Shown here: positions 1 to 12,064 of the stretch, one piece after another
How positions within the stretch are numbered: the first letter of the stretch is position 1
Layout of the letters: each line of letters starts with the position of its first letter
NCBI GenBank assembly: GCA_017354895.1
Contig: CP071498.1
Location: 62,001 to 126,000, forward strand
From: Podospora comata
Lineage: Eukaryota; Ascomycota; Sordariomycetes; Sordariales; Podosporaceae
DNA length: 64,000 bases
Direction of reading: 5' to 3'
Notes under the pieces: model-generated
Seen by the model: only the letters and a program-made list of their open reading frames with translations
The model's database searches: none
What the model was told of the DNA's origin: nothing
Made by a program: the position numbers and the translations under genes

Positions 1-1257
1 GAATTATTCAGAAGTACCTTCAACTAGTATCCTTTTTAGAGGTCTTGAATAGAGGTTCGTTACAAATTACGATTTCGGACGGCCTTAATAAAATAATAGT
101 AGTTTAAAAAGTTAATACTTTCTGCTAAACTATCTTTTTGTATTTTACTTTAATTATATAATATTATTTTATTGATTAATAAATTAAATATAATTTACCG
201 TTTACCTAATACATTATAATTATTAATTTAATAAATTTAAATTAAATTAAATAGTTTAATCATTATATAACGTTTTGTATAAAGGATAAGTTTTAGTTAT
301 TAATCCTCAATAATTATAAAACTTATTATTTAACAAGGTTTGAATATTATTATTAATAAAATAATATTATTGTACTTTATATATGTTTATATTTTTTCTA
401 TTTTCTTTAATTATAGAATATTAATTACTTTAGGCTATTAAAAAAATATATAATTATTAAATTAAAAGCTTAATATATATAAATATTAATTATATAAGTA
501 AAATCGAATTTCTTTCTACTTTTCGTATTATCTTTTTTACTTTCATCATAAAAAATATATAAAATAATTTTATGGATATTAACTTTATACTATATAATTA
601 AAAAAAAGAAATTTCTAAATTAATTATAAAGCTTTATATATTAATACCTCTAACTTTATAGTTTAAGACTTTATAATTTTAAGTATTTTAAATATTATAA
701 AACCCTCGAAAAACTAATTTATAATTAATATTTATTAAAATTTATATTATTAACTATCAAAATAATTTCCTAACTTTAATATTAATTATAATAAACTAAC
801 TTATTAAAGGTATAATAGTTATAATATACTAAGTAACTCTTTTTTGTATAAAGAACGCTTTACTCCGTAAAACTAATGAGGCCTTTAGTAAGTGCCGGAG
901 AGCTAAAAGGATATATATGCAGCTTAAAGATTACTTACTATATAAAATATACAGGATCTACTGGACCAGAAGACCGTGGTGAGGAGGTAGTGAAAGAAAT
1001 ATAGCCGGATAGCGGTAGTACAGGGGGGGCTTGTACGAAGGTTTGGTGCTGTGGTGTGTGCGGCAAGCCTGGCCATAACGCGCGCACTTGCCAGGAGGCT
1101 GAGGAATCATCTGATTCAGCCGTTTCTGATGTAATTGTAGTTGCTTCCTAATGTTGTTGCGGTATAATTGAGGATAGTTGTTGTAGGGTGGTGGAGACTG
1201 TACGACTCGCTTATATATACGACTCGCTTATATATACGACTCGCTTATAATATACGT
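1..1257 (+). mobile_element. Fot1/pogo-like DNA transposon, 3' portion, RIP-degraded
   Basis: Truncated by the window edge. Up to about base 860 the DNA is extremely AT-rich and full of stops. From about 860 to 1151 it is better preserved and reads as the C-terminus of a Fot1/pogo-type DDE transposase, with the zinc-knuckle motif CGVCGKPGHNARTC followed by an acidic/serine-rich tail and a stop at 1149-1151. The 3' terminal inverted repeat (about 1189-1257) carries three tandem copies of a CGACTCGCTTATATA-like unit and ends in ACGT, followed by a TA that fits Tc1/mariner target use. A longer copy lies at 52912-54760. Over 1021-1200 versus 54541-54720 the differences are almost all transitions, as expected from RIP. 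The element is dead. The superfamily assignment is confident; the exact family is inferred. Confidence 0.85.
1201..1257. repeat. 3' terminal inverted repeat with three tandem internal units
   Basis: Three head-to-tail copies of a roughly 17-bp unit (TACGACTCGCTTATATA) form the 3' end of the transposon copy at the window start. The related element at 52912-54760 has two such units at each end, so the unit number varies between copies. Confidence 0.8.
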
Positions 1258-2823
1258 TACCTATGCGTTGGTTTACTTTTACAGTCCCAGCTATTTTGTC
1301 TATGGTGTGCCTGGTAGCCAGTTGGTCATGGTCAAGATGGCAAGGATAAACGGATCTGCATTTCATGATACTAACAGAATTACCTTATTCTCTTCTCAAT
1401 ACGGTCGCGCTATAGCTGCACAGCAGTCTTGGTAACTACTAGCCCGTAGGAAACTTGCTTAAATTCATTGACCGATGGCACTGATAAGGCGATTGCGCCT
1501 TGGCTTGTGTGATGGCCAGGAATTGTTTACACAGTTTTGGATGTTGATCGCATGCCTTTCGAGCCCTGTACTATTGGTAGCAAGAGCGGTGAGATCTCAT
1601 GGAACAACATATAGGGTTAAATGGGATTATATGGGTATTGTGAAATGCCCTGGGTCCAGTGAATAGTTCATATGTGGTCAGCATGATCACTTATGAACCG
1701 ACAAGTGATCGTTCGAATCATGCATGTACTCTCTGATCGGTTGATAATCTGTGTCTGTCTCCTATTGACAAAATTATCTCTCAACTGGCGAGATAGCAAA
1801 ATTATCGTAAATAATTGCGTGGATTGATTCAATCTGGGATAACATCTGTCGCCGTCATAATGTTGCGGGGCAACTTTATAGCACCAATACCCCCTCAAAA
1901 GTTCTTGATCACCTGTAGCTGACATCGCTCAGACTTGAAGGCTCCAAGGTATAATTTAATGTATGCTGGAAATGTCAACGCGGCGTTGGAGCAAACCCAC
2001 CACCATAATAGGGAGTCATTGGAGCATGGTCTTGAGGTATATAATACGTGATATTCCTGTATGGAAGCCTTCAAGGGCGAGTAAAAGATTGCTCGGCACT
2101 TTGAATAGCAGTACTGTTATGCTCAATGCATTTATTTATGCCAATTGTCGGGCAAAGTTGATCAGTTGGATTACTTCTTGAGTGCTTACACCGTCCCATA
2201 CATGCCGGTCCGTTAAGCTTGAAGTTGGCGGCGGCCAGTAAGAGATAGCCTTATGTCGTACAAAGTGATAAGGGGCAAGGAGCAACATCACAGTTACCTG
2301 GCAACCTTACGTTCTCTACACAGAGTGCAAGAAAAGATTCAAAAATACAACTTGAACAAATAATGAACGAATCCCCACAAATGTTCAAGCTTGTAATCCA
2401 GAACAGGGAATGTTCGAGAAGATTACAAATATTCGCCAAGCTATCGGCAGATGGTCTTGCGACTTCCATTTCCCAACGTTACTGCATCATTCCGCGTCGT
2501 GTCTTTCCGAGTCCATGTCCCGAGCCCGTCAACAGGACACGTATTAGTTGTTCCGTTAGACAGCATTGATGTAAATTAAAAAGTCCGCTGAGACTTGGGA
2601 ATTTGGAGGGTTTGGGTGGTGCTGCTACCGCTCGGTAATTAGCCTGTATCAAAATGCCAGAACACCAACGAGACCTGCCGAGGATCTCGATCGGGGTCAT
2701 GATGAAGCGTTCAGAAATAAAAGGAAGCCCTGTCTCCTCACATACCAAGGTCAACTTTGGAGTCCCCAAGTTCTGCTGTGCTCTCCTCGACTCTCACCAA
2801 GCGCTTGCCTGCAAACTCGCAGA
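1258..2823. other. intergenic, no supported gene
   Basis: About 1.6 kb of normal base composition between the transposon remnant and the first gene. Only short open frames (under 100 codons) occur, on both strands, with no recognisable domain and no convincing splice-connected exons. It may hold debris of a degraded gene around 1960-2480, but I cannot name it. Confidence 0.5.
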
Positions 2824-3790
2824 ATGAGGTCTTTGCCACTTTACCTTTCCCTCTTTGTCCCAGCTCTAGCCGGCATCAACTGGGACATCTACGAGCATGG
2901 CGTAGTTCCTTCATTCAAATGGTCCCGCCCCTTTCCCGACGATGGCACCGATCCAGGAGGGTTCGAGGTACATTGCAAGGCCAAAAAGACTTTCCGCGCC
3001 AAGATGTACAAGCTTTCCGATTTACCTGAAGACCCTCCTACAGGGCTATCCCCATGGCGCCACGCAATCGAGGACTTTATGGATCACACAAAAGAGTTCA
3101 TGGGAAGCTGGGATGGTGTCGATCACAAAGGAGAAAACCGGGAGATTGTGGTGATGGAATACAAAGATGTCCCACTTGAAGTTCGGGAGTGGATCGAGCA
3201 GCAGCAGAGGGACGAAGAGACTGACAAACCCAACAAGAAGAAGGGGTGGTTTGGCGTGTTCGAGAAGCCGCAAGAGCATGGACAGAGGATCATTGGCACA
3301 GTAAAACCCACTCCTACACCTGTTCCACAAGGTGGCCATGCCCCTGATGTGAAAGACATCAAATTGGAGGATAAGATTTTGGTCTTTCCAGGGGGTGCAA
3401 TTTATGAAATTTTACCACTATGGGTGGCAGGGGGGAGTGGGGCTTGTGAGCGTAAGTTACTCTTCCTTGATGAGTTGGGAGAGTTCAAAAGCTAACAAAC
3501 CCGCAGGCGAGCTCAACAATCTACCCAAATATAAGCACCAGGCCATAGACCACTGCGTCATTGCTTGGGTAACTGACCACACCAAACCGCATCGTGAGAA
3601 TGGCAAGCGGGATATGGAGTTTACCATTGAAGCCATGGCGGTGACTGAGAGCGAAGACGGAAAACGCTCGCGTCTAATGTGGGAGAGATTACACCGAACT
3701 ATCAAGAGGAATGACAGAAAGCAGCAAAGAGAGGAGAGACAAAAGAAGAAGAAAGAGCTTGAAGAAGGGATTGTGAGAGATGAATTGTAA
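2824..3790 (+). CDS. small secreted protein of unknown function
   Basis: Two exons, 2824-3451 and 3507-3790, separated by a 55-nt intron (GTAAGT donor, GCTAAC branch, CCGCAG acceptor), give about 303 residues. The first 17 residues (MRSLPLYLSLFVPALAG) look like a cleavable signal peptide and this ATG is the first in frame. The rest is hydrophilic: a lysine-rich central stretch (around residues 135-145), a Pro/Thr linker, a short segment around VFPGGAIYEILPLW, and a basic/acidic C-terminus rich in Lys, Arg and Glu that probably forms a helix or coiled coil. I recognise no catalytic motif or named family. The gene faces the MFS gene, with 110 bp between the stop codons. A small secreted or secretory-pathway protein is an inference from the signal peptide only. 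Confidence 0.75.
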
Positions 3791-3900
3791 ATATTAGAAG
3801 GTTATAGTTGAAGTTATTCTATACGGTGTCTATCCAGTCTAAATTAGTAAGCCATTCTAGCTCGCAATTCTAAGCATCTAGGTGTCATGTCGTATCACCA

Positions 3901-5587
3901 CTAGGCCTTCTCCTCGGTCACTGTGGACCGGCTGGCTTGGTTTTTGGCCTGCCTTTCTAACTCCGCCCTTTCTTCTAAGGTCAAATCGGACTCAGCCTTG
4001 CCGACCTTGATGGTGGCAAACAAGAGCAGAACAACCACAGCACAAGCAGTAGCAAACCAAAAGGCGACTTGATGTCCAGTTGTGCCACCCCTCTTGGTCT
4101 CTTCGGAAACAGCAAGATCCGAAATACCGAGGAAGAAGCTGATGCCCAAAAACAAGAGGCTGTTGATGAGAGCCCCTGCCAAACCCTGCCTATGCCTTGC
4201 AACATTGGTTGTGATGAAGACGTTGCTGACGATGAAGGTGATGTCTATGCCAATGGTCGAGCCGAGCATGGCAGGAAAGACCCATGCCCAAAAGTTGGCA
4301 TCTTGTGGCATAAGCGCGAACAGAAGCACGCAGGCCAGGCTTCCAAGCGCAGAAATGATCAAGAGTAGCCTACCAGGCAACAGATGAAGGGTAAACCCAC
4401 CGATTGTGGCCAATACGATACCACCACCAGCCATTGGGGCGAACCAAATGGCTGTGATGAGTGCTGTTTGTCCCATCCACTCGCTGATTCTGTTGAAAGG
4501 ATTAGTCCCGCCGTTTTTCATAATACAAGATGAGGGTTAAGCAACTTGCTGGAAACTGGCGTAAAATAGGAAAACCCCGAAGATGCCATAGGCAAAGAAC
4601 AGTGCGACAGTGAGCCGGACCATGTACTTTGGTTGAAAGAGATCGAACGGGAGCAGCGGCTGTTCTGCTACCCAACCTTCAATGTAGACCGCGGCGCCCA
4701 GAAGCAACACGCCAAGAATGAAAGTCACGATGATGTACGGACTCTTCCATCCGTTGGGTGCGTGAGCTCCGTCTGTCAGGGCGAATGTAGTCAAGACCAA
4801 GCCCGGCGCAATCGTAACAATGCCCCACCAGTCCATTTTGATATGGGCATTTTCCCTTCTCGTTTGCTCCATGTCTTTTGGAATGGTCACAAACGCAACA
4901 GCTGAAGAGATGAACAGGATAATGGAGCCGATGTAAAAGTACCACCTCCAACTGAGGTACTCGATCGTCAAGCCGCCCGTGATGATGCCCAAAAAGAAGC
5001 CAATAGGCGCAAAGGCGCTGTAAAGCGCAAACACCAAGTTCTTTCTCGGACCCGGACGGTATAGCTTCCCCAGCAACATGATCCCCGTCGGTAAGAAGGC
5101 CGCTGGTCCAAACCCACCCAGAGCTCTGGTGACAATAAGCATGATGTAATTCGTGCTGAAGCCAGAGATCAGAGACCAAGCTGAGAACCAGACCATTCCG
5201 ATGCTGAAAACCCAGTAGGCGCCATAAATGTCGGCTATCCTGCCAAAGGGCAATAGAAAGGCACCAGTGACGAGGGAGAAGACGCTGGCGGGCCACACCT
5301 GTGAGGTTTTTGGAATTTCGAGCGAGATGGAAACCGAGGGAAGGATGATGTTGAAGCCTGAGATGAAGAACTCCTGCTGACGACATTAGTGGGGTATCTA
5401 AGACGAGGAAGAGCTTGAAAAGACAAACCGCCATGAACATGGATATCAGAAGTGAAGCACAAAACATAACCTCGGTAAAAGTGCTGGAGAAGACATCTGG
5501 TCTTTGACGGCCGAGGAGTTCGAGATCAGTCTCAGACTCAGCACCCGAGGGCGACTCAATGTCGCCCTTCTTCGTTGACGGTGACAT
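3901..5587 (-). CDS. MFS drug/H+ antiporter, DHA2-like (aminotriazole-resistance type)
   Basis: Three exons, 5587-5429, 5373-4550 and 4489-3901, give about 523 residues. I chose the ATG at 5587 (MSPSTKKGDIESPSG) because major facilitator proteins usually start with a hydrophilic tail; an in-frame ATG at 5635 would add 16 residues. The protein has 12-14 hydrophobic helices. A motif-A-like loop (GRIADIYGAYW) follows helix 2 and a GPAAFLPTGIMLLGKLYRPG stretch marks the drug-efflux branch. A proton-driven plasma-membrane exporter is the family expectation; the substrate is unknown. The second intron (4490-4549) appears to be a GC-AG intron (GCAAGT donor): splicing there restores a continuous helix, YASF-QISEWMGQTALITAIW. 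The promoter is shared with the divergent Zn2Cys6 regulator at 6324. Confidence 0.88.
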
Positions 5588-6323
5588 GGATGTCAGACGG
5601 TCGAAGAGGAATGAGGCGATGAGGTTGACGAGCAAGCACGATGAGCAAGGAAACCCTTCACGATATAAACCTCACCCTTTCCAGGCTTGTTGATGACAGT
5701 GAACGATAGGCATTTTTGACGCTAGCACACCAAAACAGTAGCTAAAAGTTCAACATCATCGACGCGACTTTAAGACGATTAGTCACAGGGACTACAGTGC
5801 AAAAGACTGCACAGGTTGTCGAATTGGTCCCTTTCCGGGCTTAGCGCACTCATGCTCTGGCTCCACTGTCCACGGGGGCGCTGTGGGGCGGGGGGGGCAA
5901 CCTGGCCGCGGGACGACAACGAAATCGGAGGGAAGACGGGTTGCGGTTGTGAACGTGAGATGTGCGTCTGTGGTTCCCATCTTGGAAGTGAGTTTCTTGG
6001 TTTCTTTCGTCTGGCTTCTGTCCATTTCACATTTTGTTCGCGCGCGGTCGAGTGCATGAGACGGAGCCATAACGCCTTAACAGTGGAGCACCGCTTGCCA
6101 TTTTGCTACCTCTTTCAGCCTAGGGCCCTTCTTTGCGCTCCCGCGCGAAAGCCGCCGAGGCCCCTGACGGCCGATTGGGTGGCGATCCTGTCTTCAACGT
6201 CACTTCTCGTCTCTCTTGAAGACTGTTCCAAGTCGACGATACGACCGCACAGGGCAGACCAACAAGGCAAGAGGAACATCGCCGACACATCACCCCGACT
6301 GGGACAGGACTGGAGGTCCCTCG
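5588..6323. promoter_or_regulatory. bidirectional promoter between efflux pump and regulator
   Basis: This 736-bp interval separates the start codons of two divergent genes, the MFS pump and the Zn2Cys6 factor. It contains a run of C and G around 5870-5900 and no conserved coding segment. Shared upstream control is inferred from the arrangement; I did not identify a specific operator. Confidence 0.5.
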
Positions 6324-8247
6324 ATGCCTGAACCCAAGAAGATACCCCGTTCGACAGGAGCAGCAGCACCACAAAAGGCCTGCCATAACTGTCGCCGCCG
6401 CCGACTTCGGTGTGACAAATCTGTCCCCTCCTGTCACAAGTGCTCAATCAACGGCGAAGAGTGTCTTGGCTATGGAACCTTCTTCCGATGGGCGAATGCC
6501 CCAGCTGTCCGGGGCCGCCTCGCGTTGCCAAAGCCAAAGAAAGAGCCCTTGAAGAGTCGAACACCAAGTTTGCCATCACCCACATTATTCTCGTCCATCT
6601 CAACAGTATCGCCTTCAGATTCCCCATTGATATCTTCTTCAGTATCCCCGTTGCTGTCGCCCTTGGTATCGCCCCTGGTATCATCGGTGTCACTGGCGTC
6701 ATCTTCATCGGAGTGTGACTATCAAACCAAACCCCTCAGCCGCGCTGAGCTCATGGCCATCAACCGCGAGGTTCAGGCTATGAAGGATGAGGAGGAAGGA
6801 ACATATAGGTACACTCTGGTTCACCCCTCCCTACTGGATCCTTTTCACAGCTCCCTGGACCGGAAATCAAAACATTATATCCACCACTGTAGGTATTTAT
6901 CTTCGTGCCCTTCCTCCCTCTTGAGCCACTTGCCTTATCACCATGCTTCACCCCCACAATCTCTTTGCAAGCCAAGGCGGTAGCCGACCAATACAACGCC
7001 CCCTCATCCCATAGTTATTTCATCACCGATGCTAACGCACTGTGCCAGTCTCCAATGCCGTCTGCCGTGATCTGGTCTCGATCGACCAGCAATCCCGCAA
7101 CCCCTTCCGTGCCATGATTCCTCTTGCTGGCCGGTTTGATTACCTGCAGTCCATTATCGTGGCCACGGGAGCTATGCACCTGGCCACACTGCAAAATTAC
7201 CACAACCGCCGCCCAGGAGGGCCAGAACTGGTTGACGCCCTCGTGGCTAAGGGAAAAGCCGTATCGGCACTCACGAGAGCCGTAGCAAGTGCCGGCAATG
7301 AAGTTACACCCACAAGCCAGGCCATGATCTTGGCAGCGATAGTCTTCTTCGTCAACCTGGACTTGATCGACAACGGCAAGGGGAGCTGGCAGGCTCACAT
7401 CGAGGCAGCTAGCACGCTCATGACGTCGATTCAGAAGCAGGTCGCTAGTGGCGGGGCCGAGAACAGGGTGATAATAGACGACAGCCTGATGAGGCTGGTG
7501 GACGCCATCGCGGCGGATTGCTTGACATATCGGATTCTTGGGACGACCATAAGCGGCGTTGACACAACGTGGGCTGACTCGATGGAACACTCGGATCTCT
7601 TTTCTGTGCTCAGCCGGGCCGAGGCCCATAGCTATCACTGTTGCCCACCAGTCATGCTGGAGACCATCCTGGCCACCAGCAGACTGTTTCATGATCATCT
7701 GAGCGCACCAGAGGAAAAGGTGAAGCGAGCGCTGGAGCTCTTGGGCCGCGCCAAAAAGTTCGACGTCGTGGACTGGGTCTATGCGATCCAGGGGCTGTCG
7801 TTGGAGCAAGATGATTTATCTGTGCGAGTGAGTTTGGCAAGGGCACATCGCGCGGCGGCATGTCTGTACATTTTACTTTGTGTGCCGGACGCTCTCAAAC
7901 CACTGGGTTTGGTTTCCCTAGAGCCCCTGGTCCTGGAGCTGCGTGGGTATATAGCCGAGGTGCCACTCGATCACGTACTTCTCAAGGGTATCGTCTGGCC
8001 TGTGTTCCTGGCGGGCGCGCAAACCACCGAGGCCTCTCAGCGGGTCTGGTATGTTGAAAGGCTCGAATCGGTTTGGGCAAAGAACCCTTGGATTTGCCCT
8101 TGGGGTTACATACGTACCGCCATCGAAATGATGAGGGAAATCTGGGAAGCCAGAGATGCCATGGAGATGGCCGGCCTGGAGGATCTCGGCGGGTGGAATT
8201 GGTTGGCTGCCATGAAGAGTAGGCGAGAGCAGTGCTTGATTGTCTGA
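6324..8247 (+). CDS. Zn2Cys6 transcription factor, ACR-2-like
   Basis: Two exons, 6324-6888 and 7049-8247, with a 160-nt intron; splicing joins KHYIHHF to SNAVCRDLVSIDQQ and gives about 587 residues. The N-terminus has a complete binuclear zinc cluster, C20-x2-C23-x6-C30-x6-C37-x2-C40-x6-C47, with the basic HNCRRRRLRCD stretch between. A Ser/Pro-rich linker follows, then a fungal-specific regulatory domain from about residue 185 to the end (NPFRAMIPLA and YLQSIIVATGAMHLA). The zinc cluster and following GYGTFFRWANAP resemble the Neurospora acriflavine-sensitivity regulator ACR-2; that is from memory of the family. It is divergent from an MFS exporter and is likely to control it. An in-frame ATG at 6216 would add 36 residues. 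No break is visible. Confidence 0.88.
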
Positions 8248-8520
8248 ACACCTGACTTGCAATTCAATTGTTTTCGGCGTCTCATAGGTACCCAAGCCAG
8301 CCAGGGTAGCTAGTCACTGGGGCTACTGCCGTAGCTGTTTACACAGCTTAGATCAGCAATGTTATACAAATGATCAACCACGTCATGTGGATGTGTGCTG
8401 GTACAACAGGATGGGATTGGACCAAATAGCACGCAAATGAGAAGCGCCCCGCCCCTCAAAGTGTCATCACACATTTCTCTTGAACGTGGTTTGATGTGTA
8501 CTTAAAACCTTCATCAAAAG

Positions 8521-11500
8521 ATGAGATTGCTTGAGACACACTCGCTACGTCTCGTTAGCAAACAAGGCACAATACCACGCTATGCCATCTTGTCTCATAC
8601 ATGGGGTGCCGAAGGCAACGAAGTGAGCTTCCACGCTATCCATGACCTCCACTCCGCCAGTCAGCCGGACAACCATCCTGTAATCAAAAAGCCAGGCTTC
8701 CCCAAGATACGTGATGCAGCTAGAATCGCGAAGTCATCCGGTATCGACTATATTTGGATCGATACCTGCTGCATCGATAAGACATCGAGTGCCGAGCTCT
8801 CGCAAGCCATCAACTCCATGTATAGATGGTACCAAAATGCAACAATATGCTATGCATTCCTCAACGATGTCGATGACAGCTATGACGAGGACCCTGAAAT
8901 GGTCTTGGAAGCTACTGGAGAACAGCGCACGGCTGCCAGAATTCGAAACACGATACGATCAGTTCGACATAGTCGATGGTTCACGAGAGGGTGGACATTG
9001 CAGGAGTTGATTGCACCTGCAAACGTCACCTTTTATTCCCGAAACTGGAATGTCCTCGGCACCAAACTCAGGGATGTCCCCTTAAACGAGCCTTCGGCCT
9101 ATCATGAGCCTCTGGATTTTGCAACAATTGTCAGCCAGATTACGGGGGTTGACCTTGATGTTCTCTCAGGCCATCTGGATTTGGACAGCATCAGCGTTGC
9201 CGGCAAGATGAAGTGGGCAGCTAAACGACGCACGACTCGAACAGAAGACATTGCATATTGTCTGATGGGTCTGTTCAATGTCAATATGCCCTTGCTTTAT
9301 GGTGAGGGTGGCCGTGCTTTCATGCGGTTACAAGAGGAGATCATCAAAGGTACTGCCGCGCTCTCCTCCTCGGGTACTTTGGCATGATGCTAACGCCTCA
9401 TCCAGTAACCAATGACCAGTCAATTTTCTGTTGGCAATGTGATGAGGCCGATGTCCTTCAAAATCATCTCTCAGACCTGTTGGCATCTAAGCCGGTTCAC
9501 TTTGCCAGTTTTGGGGACATTAGGCCTCCGCCCTTTGATGCTTCTCGCCCAAGTTCCCCCTCGACAATGACAGACGCGGGCCTCCACGTGGAGTTCTATC
9601 TCGAACGAGCTACAGAATCGACACGCCACAATTCACATCACGAATTCAACGCCATCCTGGATTGTTATCCTCGCAAACACATTGAGCAAGATGGAACAAC
9701 TTCCTCTCGGAACCCAGCCATACGCCTGATAGCTCTCGGTGGTGACCAGTTTGCACGGCTGTTCCCTTCAAAAGTTGTCTGGGTATCTGCGGGCCACTGG
9801 CAGACGGATGGAGGGGAGAATCAATACATCTACGTAAACCAGTCTCCGGTCATTAGAGTTCCCGACATTGTCGTTTCTGAGGACCCGTCCGACCGCTGCC
9901 GACTAATTAATGTCTGGCCCCCAACGCGCTGGATCGCAGCTACCCGGACTCTGGGCCTCGCGACTTCAAGCCGGAACGACACCGCGATTCGAGATACTGC
10001 CCTGGCCAAGTTCAAGTATCGGGTCAAGACCACCACTGCTGAACATGACAATGAACCCTTGATGATAGAGTTGAGGGTGGGTATTCGCTCAAAGCTGCAG
10101 CTGGGTTCGTCTATTTCGTGGGACTGTTGGTGTGATTTCCGGAACTTATCCAACAAACTAAACACTCACGAATCCGACCCCCCTATTGAGGCGGTTGACC
10201 GGCAGCTGACCCGTAGGTTCGCTCAATACATCCAAGACGGCGTGCAGGCGGTAGTTGAGACTGTTCACACACGAAACCGCTCCTACTTCTCCTTGACTGT
10301 CTCCAATGTCTGTGAAATGGACAGCGTTACGAGTTTACGTTCTATTCTTGAAGTCCAGGGGACCGAAATCGGCGCCACTGGAACCACAAATTCAGTATTG
10401 GCAGCATTATTAGTCGATGTAGCCTCAAGAAGCACGGTGCAAGACACGTGGCAATGGAGTCTTGGAATTAATAGCCCTGGGTTCAACAGGGGAACGGCAG
10501 CGGCTTTATCACACCCTCCGCCAATTCGAACACGTTCTTGTCCGCAATCCAAAGCCAACCCAGAACCTCTTGAGCAAAGCCCCGTCTACGAAACATTTTC
10601 TGAAGTCCTTGCTACAGCAATCAAAACGGGTGTTATGATTGAAGCCTCTGCTGTTATCAACCCGTTTGAAAGTTATTTCACCACATTGTTGATCCAGGCT
10701 TGCATTAAAAATGAAGACCAGGCGGGGAGGCAGCTGCTTACCAGTCCGCTGAGCAGTGTGCTAGTCGACATCAAGACCTCCATACAAACACGAGATCAAA
10801 GTGAGCTGGAACCATGGCATCAAATCTTCCGGGACTTTAGAGTCATCCACTGGGCCTCAGCACTTGGACATCTCGCTGTTGTCAAGTTGCTCACTGCACA
10901 TGGGGCGGATCCTAGCAGTACTACAGGGCTTGGACTGTCAGCCGTTCATTTAGCAGCACTTACTTCCCATTCCCTAATCGTGGAGCACCTTCTCGACGTT
11001 CTCGAAGACAAACGACCCGAGTGGTTCGAGAATGAACAGTTTAGGCAAGCAGAGTCGCCGGCCCATCTGATCGCTGCCTACATCAGGGGATCTGAAACCG
11101 CGAGGATCCTGAATCGGCTTTTACCCGATCTAAAGCTAGCGGGAAAGCCCAAAAACGACCGTCTAGGAGACATGGGTCTGCCCGAGTTGGAGATACTCAG
11201 CCTGTCCCCAATACCTGCCATCCTTGAGGAGATGGATGCCGAGGAGCTTCATCGTGTTATGCCAAACCAGCTTACACTGCCAATCAATACGTTTCATGAG
11301 ACCGCACTCCACCGCGCTGCCGCAATGGACAATATTCACGCAGTGAAGGCCTTCTTGGACAACTCTGAATATTTTCCCCGACCATCGGCTTACCAAGATT
11401 GTGTTGGCAGAACTCCGTTGTGGCACGCTGCCGCCGCCGGGGCTTTGAAGGCAGTCGAGGAATTTCTTCAACACAAAGACGGAGTCCCCATCGATGAACC

Positions 11501-11819
11501 TGATACGCTTGGAAGAACACCATTACACGCAGCCTGTCGCGGCGGCCATGTCGAGGTCGTTGACGTACTTCTCAGGGCCGGAGCGAATCCAACAGCTGCG
11601 ACAACAGAGTCCCACATGACGCCTGCTCACTTTGCTGCATTGAGTGGCAAAGAGGAAATTCTTCGATTGCTTAACAAACACACAGGAAGACTAGACATCT
11701 TCTCAGAGTCCGCAAGACTGTCCCCTCTTCATATTGCAACTTCGAATGGATTTTTGGGCTGTGTTAGGTTTCTTTGTGAAACCGGAGCACAGTTGGACGT
11801 AATGGCCGGTCATGTTTGA
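8521..11819 (+). CDS. HET-domain protein with C-terminal ankyrin repeats
   Basis: Two exons, 8521-9349 and 9406-11819, with a 56-nt intron (GCTAAC branch), give about 1080 residues. Residues 1 to about 280 form a HET domain: SHTWG near residue 25, GIDYIWIDTCCIDK near 77, and RGWTLQELIAP near 160. HET domains trigger incompatibility cell death in filamentous fungi. A roughly 480-residue middle region has no P-loop or NACHT signature that I can see. The C-terminus is an ankyrin array, with clear repeats such as DCVGRTPLWHAAAAGALKAV and TLGRTPLHAACRGGHVEVV. More ankyrin-like sequence lies just beyond the stop, in another frame, to about 12064, so the 3' end model is uncertain. HET fused to ankyrins is known in this class; the partner and trigger are unknown. 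Confidence 0.85.
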
Positions 11820-12064
11820 TTGTGAGAAGCCATCCCAATATTGGCTTTTTGGACGTCAGTCTGGCCAAGAAACATGGCTACTGGAGTCTGCACGAGCTGG
11901 CTCAACATGGAAACCACACACAGGTCCAGCGGTGTCTGGAAATAATTGCCCCTGGTCAGGCAGGCGTGAAGACAGGGTCCAGCACGGGACTGTTCGACTT
12001 CGAATTGGGAAGCAGTTTGTGGCCTTCATTTCATTACGAGAAAATACTGACTCGTAACCTATGA
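11816..12064 (+). other. ankyrin-like continuation downstream of the HET gene
   Basis: An 82-codon frame directly after the HET/ankyrin stop contains GYWSLHELAQHGNHTQVQRC, which looks like one further ankyrin unit. It could be an extra exon, the end of a longer allele, or decayed sequence. I do not assign it as a separate gene. Confidence 0.4.

Noticed and set aside
1201-1257. Possible CRISPR-like array of short repeats
   Set aside because: The three units are contiguous without spacers and are part of the transposon's inverted repeat; the organism is a fungus.
4679-5635. A single 318-codon minus-strand frame running through intron 1 of the MFS gene
   Set aside because: After about residue 70 it leaves the transporter frame; splicing at 5374-5428 gives continuous membrane helices instead.
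7015-7809. 264-codon minus-strand frame opposite the Zn2Cys6 gene
   Set aside because: The plus-strand regulator is well supported by its zinc cluster and fungal-specific domain.
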